In this document: one piece after another, positions 1 through 5,644 of the stretch
Layout of the letters: each line of letters opens with the position of its first letter
Numbering within the stretch: position 1 is the stretch's first letter
Assembly (NCBI GenBank): GCA_023401045.1
Contig: JAEXEM010000471.1
Coordinates: 1-6,395 of the forward strand
From: Actinomycetes bacterium
Lineage (GTDB): Bacteria > Actinomycetota > Actinomycetes > Actinomycetales > Cellulomonadaceae
Length of the DNA: 6,395 nucleotides
Direction of reading: 5' to 3'
Position numbers and translations under genes: made by a program
Notes under the pieces: generated by a model
Databases searched by the model: none
The model's input: the letters and a program-made list of their open reading frames with translations, nothing else
What the model was told of the DNA's origin: nothing

Positions 1-54
1 GCCCTCGTCTGCGCGCTGCTCACCGTCGCCGTCGTCCTGCTGGTCGCCCGATGA
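1..54 (+). CDS. C-terminal end of an unidentified, probably membrane-associated protein (partial)
   Basis: Frame 1 is open from the left edge to a TGA at 52-54 and encodes 17 residues, ALVCALLTVAVVLLVAR. This run is almost entirely hydrophobic and ends in one arginine, as expected for a final transmembrane helix with a very short tail. The stop overlaps the ATG of the downstream histidine kinase in an ATGA arrangement, the usual sign of translational coupling within an operon, which supports this being a real gene end. The family cannot be told from 17 residues, and whether it is a partner of the kinase is unknown. Confidence 0.6.
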   Translation, partial: ALVCALLTVAVVLLVAR

Positions 55-1859
55 CGGGGGCCGTGCCCGACGCGACGCCCGACGTCGAGGGAAGCGCGCA
101 CCCGGACGGGTGGCGGGCGGCGAGCCGCGCCGTGCCGGGCTCACCGCTGCGCTACCTCGGCCCGGTCGCCCGCTACCTCGGCGTCGGCGCGAGCGTCGTC
201 GAACGCCAGCTGCCGTTCGCCGTGCTCATGCTCCTCGCGATGCTCGCGCTGCTGCTGCCCGGTATGCAGCAGACCGTCCCGGGCGGCCCGTCGGCGGTGC
301 TCGTCGTCGCTGCCGGTCTGACGGCCGTCGTCGTCGTGCTGCTCGCCGCGCTCGTGCCGTGGCGGCGCTACCCGCCGCTCGCGTCCGAGATCCTCATCGT
401 CCTGCAGTTCGTCGCGATCGCGCTGCTGCGGCAGGGCAGCGGCGGGATGTCCTCGCCGTTCTCGGGGATCGTCCTGCTGCCCGCGCTCACGCTCAGCATG
501 CGCGCCGGCCTGCCCGGCGTCGCGGTCGGCACCGTGGGGGCGGCGGTGAGCAGCCTCTGGGGACTGCTGCTCGGCCCGAGCGGTCAGCACGTCCAGCCCG
601 TCGTCCTGCGCGCCTTCTTCGTCGCGGCGATCGCGCTCATCATCGGGTTGGTCCTCCACGAGACGACGACCCGGCTGCGCGCCCGCAACGACGCCCTCGC
701 CCGGCTCCAGGCCGACCAGGCCGCCGCGCTGCAGCGCTCGCAGGAGGCCACCGCCGAGCTCGAGCGCGCCTACGCGGTGCGACGTGCCGCGTACGACCAG
801 CTCGTCTCCGTCATCGACTCCGCGACCGAGCAGGCGATCATCGCGACCGACGCCGACGGGCGCGTCGAGGTCTTCAACGCCGGTGCCGAGCGGCTCCTCG
901 GGCACCCGGCGGGTGAGGTCGTCGGGCGTCGCCACCTCACCGACTTCCTCCTGCGCGACGAGGTCTGCCGGCAGGCGGACCTGCCCGACCAGCGCCGGTT
1001 CGTCGACGCGCTCGCCTCGGCGGCCGGCGGCCGGCGGGACTGGACGTACGTGCGGGTCGACGGCAGCCACGTCATCGTGCAGCAGGCGGTGACGCGGCGC
1101 ACCGAGCCCGACGGCTCCGTCGCCGGCTACGTCGTCGTGGCGACCGACGTCACCGCCGAGCGGGAGGCCGCCCGGCTCAAGGAGGAGTTCGTCGGCCTCG
1201 TCAGCCACGAGCTGCGCACGCCGCTCACGTCGGTGCTCGGGTACACCGAGCTGCTGCTCGACGGCACCGAGGAGCTGAGCGACGACCAGCGCGAGTACCT
1301 CGAGATCGTCGACCGCAACGCCCGGCGCCAGCTGCGGCTCGTCAGCGACCTGCTCCTCAGCGCCCAGGTCGACGCGGGCACGTTCACGATCTCCGCGCAG
1401 GAGACCGACGCCGCCTCGGTCGCGCAGGCGTCCCTCGCCGCGGCGGCACCGGCGGCCGCCGCCGCGGGCGTGACGCTCGTGCACGACCTGCGTCCGGCGC
1501 CGCTGCACGCCGACGCGGTGCGGCTCGGGCAGGCGGTGGACAACCTCGTCTCCAACGCCCTGAAGTTCACCGAGCGCGGCGGCACCGTCCGGGTCGAGGT
1601 CGAGCCGCCCGAGGGCGGCGGCGCGCTCGTCCGGGTCGTCGACTCCGGCATCGGCATCCCGCCGGACGAGCTCGCCCGGCTCACCGAGCGGTTCTACCGC
1701 GCGAGCACCGCGACGCGGCGTGCGATCCCCGGCGTCGGCCTCGGCCTGTCCATCACCAAGGCCGTCGTCGAGGCCCACGGCGGCACGGTCACCGTGGAGA
1801 GCACCGTCGGCGAGGGCACGCGCTTCACGCTCGCGCTGCCCGCGCGGCCGCCGCGCTGA
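51..1859 (+). CDS. Membrane-bound PAS-domain sensor histidine kinase
   Basis: This is a 602-residue two-component sensor kinase that should autophosphorylate on His386 and pass the phosphate to a response regulator. The N-terminal part has about six hydrophobic segments (roughly residues 54-72, 82-103, 112-127, 137-150, 155-174, 186-204) with short loops, so the signal is probably sensed within or near the membrane. A charged, probably coiled-coil linker follows (about 205-255), then a PAS domain (about 256-371; ATDADGRVEVFNAGAERLLG). The HisKA domain (about 376-441) carries SHELRTP, with His386 and the ExxT pattern of kinases that also act as phosphatases. The HATPase domain (about 487-600) has the N-box DNLVSNALKF (Asn498, Asn502), G1 DSGIGIP (531-537), F-box FYR (548-550) and G2 GVGLGL (561-566), so it looks catalytically complete. 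The ATG overlaps the upstream stop and has no clear Shine-Dalgarno, so translation is probably coupled. No response regulator lies downstream. The signal is unknown. Confidence 0.96.
   Translation: MTGAVPDATPDVEGSAHPDGWRAASRAVPGSPLRYLGPVARYLGVGASVVERQLPFAVLMLLAMLALLLPGMQQTVPGGPSAVLVVAAGLTAVVVVLLAALVPWRRYPPLASEILIVLQFVAIALLRQGSGGMSSPFSGIVLLPALTLSMRAGLPGVAVGTVGAAVSSLWGLLLGPSGQHVQPVVLRAFFVAAIALIIGLVLHETTTRLRARNDALARLQADQAAALQRSQEATAELERAYAVRRAAYDQLVSVIDSATEQAIIATDADGRVEVFNAGAERLLGHPAGEVVGRRHLTDFLLRDEVCRQADLPDQRRFVDALASAAGGRRDWTYVRVDGSHVIVQQAVTRRTEPDGSVAGYVVVATDVTAEREAARLKEEFVGLVSHELRTPLTSVLGYTELLLDGTEELSDDQREYLEIVDRNARRQLRLVSDLLLSAQVDAGTFTISAQETDAASVAQASLAAAAPAAAAAGVTLVHDLRPAPLHADAVRLGQAVDNLVSNALKFTERGGTVRVEVEPPEGGGALVRVVDSGIGIPPDELARLTERFYRASTATRRAIPGVGLGLSITKAVVEAHGGTVTVESTVGEGTRFTLALPARPPR
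1842..1856. terminator. GC-rich inverted repeat at the kinase 3' end, possible bidirectional terminator
   Basis: Positions 1842-1848 (GCGCGGC) and 1850-1856 (GCCGCGC) are perfect inverted repeats around one base. A real hairpin would have six GC pairs and a three-base loop. It occupies the last codons of the kinase, directly before its stop, and lies 26 bases beyond the end of the convergent PPOX gene, so it could act for either transcript. There is no T-run on either side. The codons (Ala-Arg-Pro-Pro-Arg) are low in complexity at this GC content, so the symmetry may be coincidental. Confidence 0.25.
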
Positions 1860-1881
1860 GAGGTCCGACCGAGGGAGAGGG

Positions 1882-2289
1882 TCAGGACTGCCGGGCCGCG
1901 CCCCAGCCGTGCCAGCGGTCGATCTCGACCCGCACGCTCACCCGCGGACGGTCGCGCACCGGGTACGGCTTGCCGCCGTAGTGCGTCGAGAGCCGGTCGA
2001 TGTCGACGAGGTCGACGTCGTCGGTGATCTCGACGACGCGCCCCTGCACGCTCACGTGGGTGTACCAGTTCTCCGCCAGCGCCGTGAGGGAGACGTGCGG
2101 GTCCTCCCGCAGGTGCGCGAGCCGCGCGCGGCCCGCGTCGAGGTTGAGCAGGACCCGCCCGTCGTCCTCGAGCAGGTACCAGGTCGCGACCGTCACCGGG
2201 CGGCCGTGCGGGTCGACGGTCGCCATGACGGCGGGGTTGGGCCGGCGCAGGAGGTCGACGACGTCCTCGGGCAGGGGCGGCTGCGGCAT
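1882..2289 (-). CDS. Pyridoxamine 5'-phosphate oxidase-fold protein (PPOX class, probably F420- or flavin-dependent)
   Basis: This 135-residue protein matches the small split-barrel PPOX family, which in actinomycetes includes many F420-dependent reductases as well as FMN- and heme-binding members (the Rv1155-type group). Visible family features are the N-terminal helix and first strands (DVVDLLRRPNPAVMATVDPHGRP, about residues 9-31), then LNLDAGRARLAHLREDPHVSL (about 48-68), where basic residues followed by an R-x-D-P turn normally contact the cofactor phosphate. A later strand, YTHVSVQGRVVEITDD (76-91), and a C-terminal VRVEIDRWHGWG (119-130) complete the barrel. Proteins of this size usually act as dimers in the cytoplasm. 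The ATG is chosen because GAAGGAG lies six bases upstream and the family pattern begins right after it; the frame stays open further upstream but without family-like sequence. The cofactor and substrate cannot be decided from sequence. It is divergent from GH43 and convergent with the kinase, so probably monocistronic. Confidence 0.88.
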   Translation of the reverse strand: MPQPPLPEDVVDLLRRPNPAVMATVDPHGRPVTVATWYLLEDDGRVLLNLDAGRARLAHLREDPHVSLTALAENWYTHVSVQGRVVEITDDVDLVDIDRLSTHYGGKPYPVRDRPRVSVRVEIDRWHGWGAARQS

Positions 2290-2295
2290 GCTCGG

Positions 2296-2302
2296 CTCCT
2301 TC
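2296..2302 (-). promoter_or_regulatory. Ribosome binding site of the PPOX-fold gene
   Basis: On the minus strand these bases read GAAGGAG, a near-ideal Shine-Dalgarno sequence six bases before the ATG ending at 2289. It decides the start in favour of the 135-residue protein over a longer open frame that reaches toward 2577 and would run across the GH43 start region. Confidence 0.85.
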
Positions 2303-2345
2303 GGTGCGTGGGGTGCGACCCGAGTATGCCCCCGGTGCGTCGCCG

Positions 2346-2355
2346 GGCACGTGCC
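2346..2355. promoter_or_regulatory. Perfect palindrome GGCACGTGCC, candidate operator
   Basis: GGCACGTGCC is a perfect 10-base palindrome in the divergent PPOX/GH43 intergenic region, 56 bases upstream of the PPOX ATG and 118 bases upstream of the GH43 ATG. Its position between two divergent genes is where a dimeric repressor or activator could act on both. It does not match the known actinobacterial CelR-type (LacI-family) box, and short GC palindromes are common by chance in such a genome. No regulator gene is visible nearby. Confidence 0.3.
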
Positions 2356-2411
2356 GGTCCCGGCCGTGGTCCACTGGGGCGTCCGACGACGCACGGCCCG
2401 CGCCGCGTCCG

Positions 2412-2428
2412 GGCCGGGTGCCCCGGCC
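2412..2428 (+). promoter_or_regulatory. GC-rich hairpin in the GH43 leader
   Basis: GGCCGGG (2412-2418) and CCCGGCC (2422-2428) form a perfect seven-pair stem with a three-base TGC loop, about 45 bases before the GH43 ATG. A copy of GGCCGGGTG at 2412-2420 recurs at 2426-2434. If the GH43 promoter lies upstream, this stem would fold in the untranslated leader and could affect translation or transcript stability. There is no T-run, so it is not a standard terminator. Function is speculative. Confidence 0.25.
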
Positions 2429-2473
2429 GGGTGCGCGTGGCCGGCGTGCACCGCAGCGACGAACCGGGACGGC

Positions 2474-4021
2474 ATGAACCACGAGCACCGCGCCGACGCG
2501 CAGGCCCCGACCACGCACGACGACGCGACGTACACCAACCCGGTCGTGTGGCAGGACTTCGCCGACGGCGACGTCATCCGCGTCGGGGACGTCTACTACT
2601 ACTCGGCGTCGACGATGCACTACTCGCCGGGTGCGCCGGTGCTGCGGTCGTACGACCTCGTCTCGTGGGAGCACGCGGGTCACTCCGTGCCGCGGCTCGA
2701 CTTCGACGACGAGCGCTACGACCTCGTCGGCGGCAGCCGGTACGTCAAGGGCATCTGGGCCTCGGCGCTCGGCTACCGGCCGAGCGAGGAGACCTTCTAC
2801 TGGTACGGCTGCGTCGAGCTCGACCGCACGTACGTCTTCACCGCGCCCGCGGCGGAGGGGCCCTGGACGAGGAAGGGTCGCATCGAGGCGGCCTACTACG
2901 ACGCCGGGCTGCTCGTCGACGAGGACGACACGATGTACGTCGCGTACGGCAACACGACGATCAGCGTGGCCCAGCTCGACGCGACCGGCACCGCGGAGGT
3001 CCGCTCGCAGGTCGTCCTCGAGACGCCCCCGGAGATCGGGGTGCTCGAGGGCGCCCGGTTCTACCGCAAGGACGGCTTCTACTACCTGTGGCTCACCCGG
3101 CCCGCGAACGGGCAGTACGTGCTGCGTGCGCAGTCCCCGTGGGGTCCGTACGAGCTGCGCGAGGTGCTGCTCGACCTGCCCGGGCCGATCGAGGGCGGCG
3201 GGGTGCCGCACCAGGGCGGGCTCGTCGACACCCCCGACGGCGACTGGTGGTACATGGCCTTCACCGACGCGTACCCCGGTGGCCGGATGCCGACCCTGGC
3301 GCCCGTCACGTGGGTCGACGGCTGGCCCGTGCTCGAGACCGTCGACGGGCGGTGGGGGAGCACGTACCCGCGCCCGGCGATCACGACGACCCGCACGGTC
3401 GAGCCTCTCACCGGCACGGACACCTTCGCCGGGCCGACCCTCGCACCGCGGTGGGAGTGGAACCACAACCCCGACCTGTCGGCCGTCGAGGTCCGCGACG
3501 GGCTGCGGCTGCGCGCCGTCACCGTGACCGACGACCTCTACGCCGCCCGGAACACGCTGACCCACCGGCTCCAGGGCCCCACGTCGACGGTGACGATCGA
3601 GCTCGACGTGTCCGGGATGCGGCCCGGCGACCGTGCCGGGCTCGTCATGCTGCGGCAGTCCTCCGCGTGGGTCGGCGTCGTGCGTGACGGTGACGGCACC
3701 GACCGCGTCGTCATGACCGACGGCCTCACGATGGACGAGCGCTGGGCGACGACGGGGACGGGCACCGAGCGTGCGTCGGCGCCGCTCACCGGCGGCCGGG
3801 TGTGGCTCCGCCTGCACGCCGACATCCGGCCCGGCACCGACCGGCGGGCGACGTTCGCATGGAGCGCGGACGGTGAGACGTTCGCCCCGATCGGGCCGGC
3901 GTTCACGCTCGAGGCGGCATGGCAGTTCTTCATGGGCTACCGCGCGGGGATCTTCCACCACGCGACCGTCGCGCTCGGCGGCGAGGTGACGGTCCGGCGG
4001 TTCGACCTCACGACCCCGTAG
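2474..4021 (+). CDS. Glycoside hydrolase family 43, probably beta-xylosidase / alpha-L-arabinofuranosidase, cytoplasmic
   Basis: This 515-residue enzyme is predicted to release xylose or arabinose from plant-derived oligosaccharides with inversion. Residues about 20-300 form the GH43 five-bladed propeller. The likely catalytic base is Asp31 (ADGDVIRVGD), the pKa-modulating residue Asp143 (YYDAGLLVDEDDTMY) and the general acid Glu192 (LEGARFY). Other family signatures are SASTMHYSPGAPVLRSYDL (44-62), KGIWASALGYR (92-102) and PHQGGL (245-250). Residues about 315-515 form a second domain resembling the C-terminal beta-sandwich (GH43_C2-type) of many GH43 enzymes. From memory the propeller resembles fungal AXHd3-type arabinofuranosidases (such as Humicola insolens), so either activity is possible. 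There is no signal peptide, implying action on imported oligosaccharides. The ATG is chosen because GH43 similarity begins about 20 residues later; its ribosome binding site is weak (GGGAC). The end overlaps the convergent DUF2891 gene by 14 bases. Confidence 0.94.
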   Translation: MNHEHRADAQAPTTHDDATYTNPVVWQDFADGDVIRVGDVYYYSASTMHYSPGAPVLRSYDLVSWEHAGHSVPRLDFDDERYDLVGGSRYVKGIWASALGYRPSEETFYWYGCVELDRTYVFTAPAAEGPWTRKGRIEAAYYDAGLLVDEDDTMYVAYGNTTISVAQLDATGTAEVRSQVVLETPPEIGVLEGARFYRKDGFYYLWLTRPANGQYVLRAQSPWGPYELREVLLDLPGPIEGGGVPHQGGLVDTPDGDWWYMAFTDAYPGGRMPTLAPVTWVDGWPVLETVDGRWGSTYPRPAITTTRTVEPLTGTDTFAGPTLAPRWEWNHNPDLSAVEVRDGLRLRAVTVTDDLYAARNTLTHRLQGPTSTVTIELDVSGMRPGDRAGLVMLRQSSAWVGVVRDGDGTDRVVMTDGLTMDERWATTGTGTERASAPLTGGRVWLRLHADIRPGTDRRATFAWSADGETFAPIGPAFTLEAAWQFFMGYRAGIFHHATVALGGEVTVRRFDLTTP

Positions 4022-5003
4022 CCGGCCGGCGGCTCTGCACCGCGTCCCACGCGAACGACGCGAGCCAGTGCGTCGCGACGAAGTCGTCGTTGTCGAGCGA
4101 CCTCAGCCCGACGGCGAGCAGCGCGTCGCCGGCGGCGCGCAGGTGCTCGTCGTCGAGGGCGCGCGCGAGGCGGTGCAGCGCCCCGGCGCGCGAGAGGTTG
4201 AGCCCGTCGAGGTGCACCGCGTGCCCGTCGGTCGGGTCGACGACGACGGCCGGCGAGGTCGCCTCCTCGGGGCGCGGCAGGAAGCGCCCGAACCAGTCGC
4301 GCAGCTCGTCGGGCGGCAGGACGCGCGCCATGAGGTCGGCCTCCGCGAGGCCGGGGGAGAGGAAGTCGTGGCCGCTGCGCTCCCAGCGCGCCGGCCAGTC
4401 CTCGTCGCTGCCGAAGAGGCGACGGGCCTGCGTGCGCAGCGCGTCCGCGTCCGACGTCCGCCCGAGGTCGTCGGCGGCGGTGAGCAGGAGAGCGAGGCCG
4501 AACGCGGTGTTCGAGTGCACGCCGTGCCGGACCGGCTCCTGCGTCCGCGCGAGCCACGGGAGGGCGAGCCCGAGGACGGCCTCCGCCAGCGGCGCCGTCG
4601 CGTCGGCCCAGCGAGCCGCGTCGGGGTCGGTTGCGGCGGCCGCCCGGCCCGACGCCGCGAGCCGGGCCCCCCAGGCCCAGCCGTAGGGCCGCTCGAACGC
4701 GGGGTGGTCGCGCAGGTACGTGACCTCGCCGGAGATCCGCTCCGCGGTGAGGTTCGCGTCGAGCGCGGCCCGCAGGGCGGGGTCCTCGTGGCCCGAGCGC
4801 AGCACCTCGACGCCGAGCCAGTGCATGTGGACGCAAGAGTGCCAGTCGAACGACGTGTGGAACGCCGGGTAGAGCTCCCGCGGGGCCCGGACGTCCGCGG
4901 ACGACCCGGCGAGGTGGACGAGGTGGTACGGCCACGGCGTGGCGAGGTTGGCGACGACGGTGCGGGCGTAGCGCTCGGGCGGGGGCAGGACGACGGCGGT
5001 CAC
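4008..5003 (-). CDS. DUF2891 family protein of unknown function
   Basis: This 331-residue protein is recognised as DUF2891 by its conserved blocks: FDWHSCVHMHW (52-62), RPYGWAWG (105-112), RHGVHSNTAFGLAL (159-172), HDFLSPGLAEADLM (212-225), DGHAVHLDGLNLSRAG (259-274) and a C-terminal THWLASFA (311-318). The repeated helical blocks rich in His, Trp and Asp suggest an alpha-helical toroid like those of some carbohydrate-active or hydrolytic enzymes, but no activity is established to my knowledge. There is no signal peptide or membrane segment, so it is probably cytoplasmic. The start is a GTG (5001-5003), the only usable in-frame start between the first conserved block and the DoxX gene; its ribosome binding site is poor. 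It is last in the minus-strand series after SDR and DoxX, and its final codons overlap the end of the convergent GH43 gene. Confidence 0.88.
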   Translation of the reverse strand: MTAVVLPPPERYARTVVANLATPWPYHLVHLAGSSADVRAPRELYPAFHTSFDWHSCVHMHWLGVEVLRSGHEDPALRAALDANLTAERISGEVTYLRDHPAFERPYGWAWGARLAASGRAAAATDPDAARWADATAPLAEAVLGLALPWLARTQEPVRHGVHSNTAFGLALLLTAADDLGRTSDADALRTQARRLFGSDEDWPARWERSGHDFLSPGLAEADLMARVLPPDELRDWFGRFLPRPEEATSPAVVVDPTDGHAVHLDGLNLSRAGALHRLARALDDEHLRAAGDALLAVGLRSLDNDDFVATHWLASFAWDAVQSRRPATGS

Positions 5004-5098
5004 CGCCCCAGGGTGCCGCAGCGGGCGCGGGCGCGCGGGGACGACGTGCGGCTCGCGTCCCGGCTGCGCCGCGGGTCGAGCGCGGGTGGGGCCGCAGG

Positions 5099-5548
5099 TC
5101 AGCCGCGGGTGCGCTCGCGCCGCGCCCGCCAGGCCCGCCAGGCGCCCGTCGACCACAGCGCCCACAGCACGAGCGGCACCTGGAACGGCAGCCGCAGCAG
5201 GCGTGCGGTGTCGGTGTCGAGGCCGAACCCGTCCTTCTGCTCGACGTACTGCGCGACGTTGCCGGGGAAGACGGCGACGAAGAACGCGGCGACGAGCGCC
5301 CCGACCCACGGCCGGGCACGGCGGGGTGCGACGACGAGCGCGGCCCCCAGCGCGATCTCGGCAGCGCCCGAGACGAGCACGACGACGTCGGGGTCCACGG
5401 GGACCCACGACGGGACCTGGGCCTGGAACTCCTCGCGGGCCGCCGTCAGGTGGCTCGTGCCGGCGAGGAGGAGCACCGCGCCGAGCAGGAGGCGCCCGGC
5501 CGTCCGCCCGGGGCCGTCGGCGGGCACGGGACGGCGGAGGTCGGGCAT
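5099..5548 (-). CDS. DoxX-like integral membrane protein
   Basis: This 149-residue protein has four hydrophobic segments (about residues 18-34, 54-75, 80-96 and 119-135), the size and topology of the DoxX/DoxD-like family. Family-like landmarks are the first-helix AGTSHL with His33, SGAAEIALGAALV (60-72), AAFFVAVFPGNVAQY (87-101) and a C-terminal LWALWSTGAWRAWRARR (128-144). The family is poorly characterised: some members take part in quinone-linked redox or sulfur metabolism, others in oxidative-stress protection, so no specific reaction is assigned. The start is an ATG preceded by GAGGGAG at four bases' spacing. It lies between SDR and DUF2891 on the same strand with gaps of about 95 bases, so co-transcription is possible but not shown. 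An inverted repeat overlaps its ribosome binding site. Confidence 0.9.
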   Translation of the reverse strand: MPDLRRPVPADGPGRTAGRLLLGAVLLLAGTSHLTAAREEFQAQVPSWVPVDPDVVVLVSGAAEIALGAALVVAPRRARPWVGALVAAFFVAVFPGNVAQYVEQKDGFGLDTDTARLLRLPFQVPLVLWALWSTGAWRAWRARRERTRG

Positions 5549-5552
5549 GGTG

Positions 5553-5559
5553 CTCCCTC
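5553..5559 (-). promoter_or_regulatory. Ribosome binding site of the DoxX-like gene, partly within an inverted repeat
   Basis: On the minus strand this reads GAGGGAG, four bases before the ATG. Its upstream half overlaps CCGAGG (plus positions 5556-5561), which is complementary to CCTCGG (plus positions 5573-5578) with an 11-base loop. The pairing could mask part of the site. The six-pair stem with a long loop is modest and may not be functional. Confidence 0.55.
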
Positions 5560-5575
5560 GGTCGGTGGTGCCCCG

Positions 5576-5581
5576 AGGCTA
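5576..5581 (-). promoter_or_regulatory. Weak -10-like hexamer upstream of the DoxX-like gene
   Basis: The minus strand reads TAGCCT, fitting the loose actinobacterial TANNNT -10 pattern, 27 bases before the DoxX ATG. No recognisable -35 element lies at the expected spacing. A promoter here would separate DoxX transcription from SDR. Low confidence. Confidence 0.2.
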
Positions 5582-5594
5582 GGTGGGAGCGCCG

Positions 5595-5617
5595 GGTGCC
5601 GCGCGTCGGGCGGCACC
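5595..5617 (-). terminator. Hairpin between SDR and DoxX, possible terminator or attenuator
   Basis: GGTGCCGC (5595-5602) and GCGGCACC (5610-5617) form a perfect eight-pair stem with a seven-base loop. On the minus strand it lies about 27 bases beyond the SDR stop and about 46 bases before the DoxX ATG. There is no T-run after it, so it is not a canonical intrinsic terminator, although many actinobacterial terminators lack one. It could also be a processing or stabilising element for the SDR transcript. Confidence 0.4.
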
Positions 5618-5644
5618 GGGTTCGGCCGTCCGGGGGAGCCGGGC

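Larger units (their letters stand above)
2290..2473. promoter_or_regulatory. Divergent intergenic region holding the PPOX and GH43 promoters
   Basis: These 184 bases separate two divergently transcribed genes, so promoters for both must lie here or, for GH43, overlap it. The best -10-like match for the PPOX gene is CATACT on the minus strand (around 2321-2326), without a convincing -35 element. For GH43 I see no good -10/-35 pair. The region also contains a 10-base palindrome (2346-2355) and a GC-rich hairpin (2412-2428), listed separately. The assignment rests on gene orientation rather than on recognised promoter boxes. Confidence 0.55.

Noticed and set aside
141..1778. Long minus-strand open frame (545 codons) opposite the kinase
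   Set aside because: It is biased toward Arg, Asp, Glu and Gly with no domain, and lies opposite a kinase with all its motifs. It is a shadow of GC third-position bias.
2000..2473. N-terminal extension of the GH43 protein to 673 residues
   Set aside because: The upstream residues are low-complexity, overlap the PPOX gene on the other strand and contain no signal peptide or GH43 motif.
2290..2577. N-terminal extension of the PPOX-fold protein to 231 residues
   Set aside because: The extension lacks family similarity, would overlap the divergent GH43 start, and a strong Shine-Dalgarno marks the internal ATG at 2289.
1720..3687. Long plus-strand open frame (655 codons) overlapping PPOX and GH43
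   Set aside because: Arg/Pro/Ala-rich translation without family motifs, out of frame with GH43; a shadow frame.
1694..3961. Long minus-strand open frame (755 codons) across kinase end, PPOX and GH43
   Set aside because: It crosses three recognised genes in the wrong frame and has low-complexity Arg/Pro/Val-rich composition.
4021..4030. GCCGGCCGGC palindrome after the GH43 stop as a terminator
   Set aside because: With a minimal loop it leaves only about three base pairs, and it lies within DUF2891 codons. Such GC palindromes are expected by chance here.
4068..5582. Plus-strand open frame (504 codons) opposite DUF2891 and DoxX
   Set aside because: Antisense shadow with no recognisable domain and heavy Arg/Val/Glu bias.
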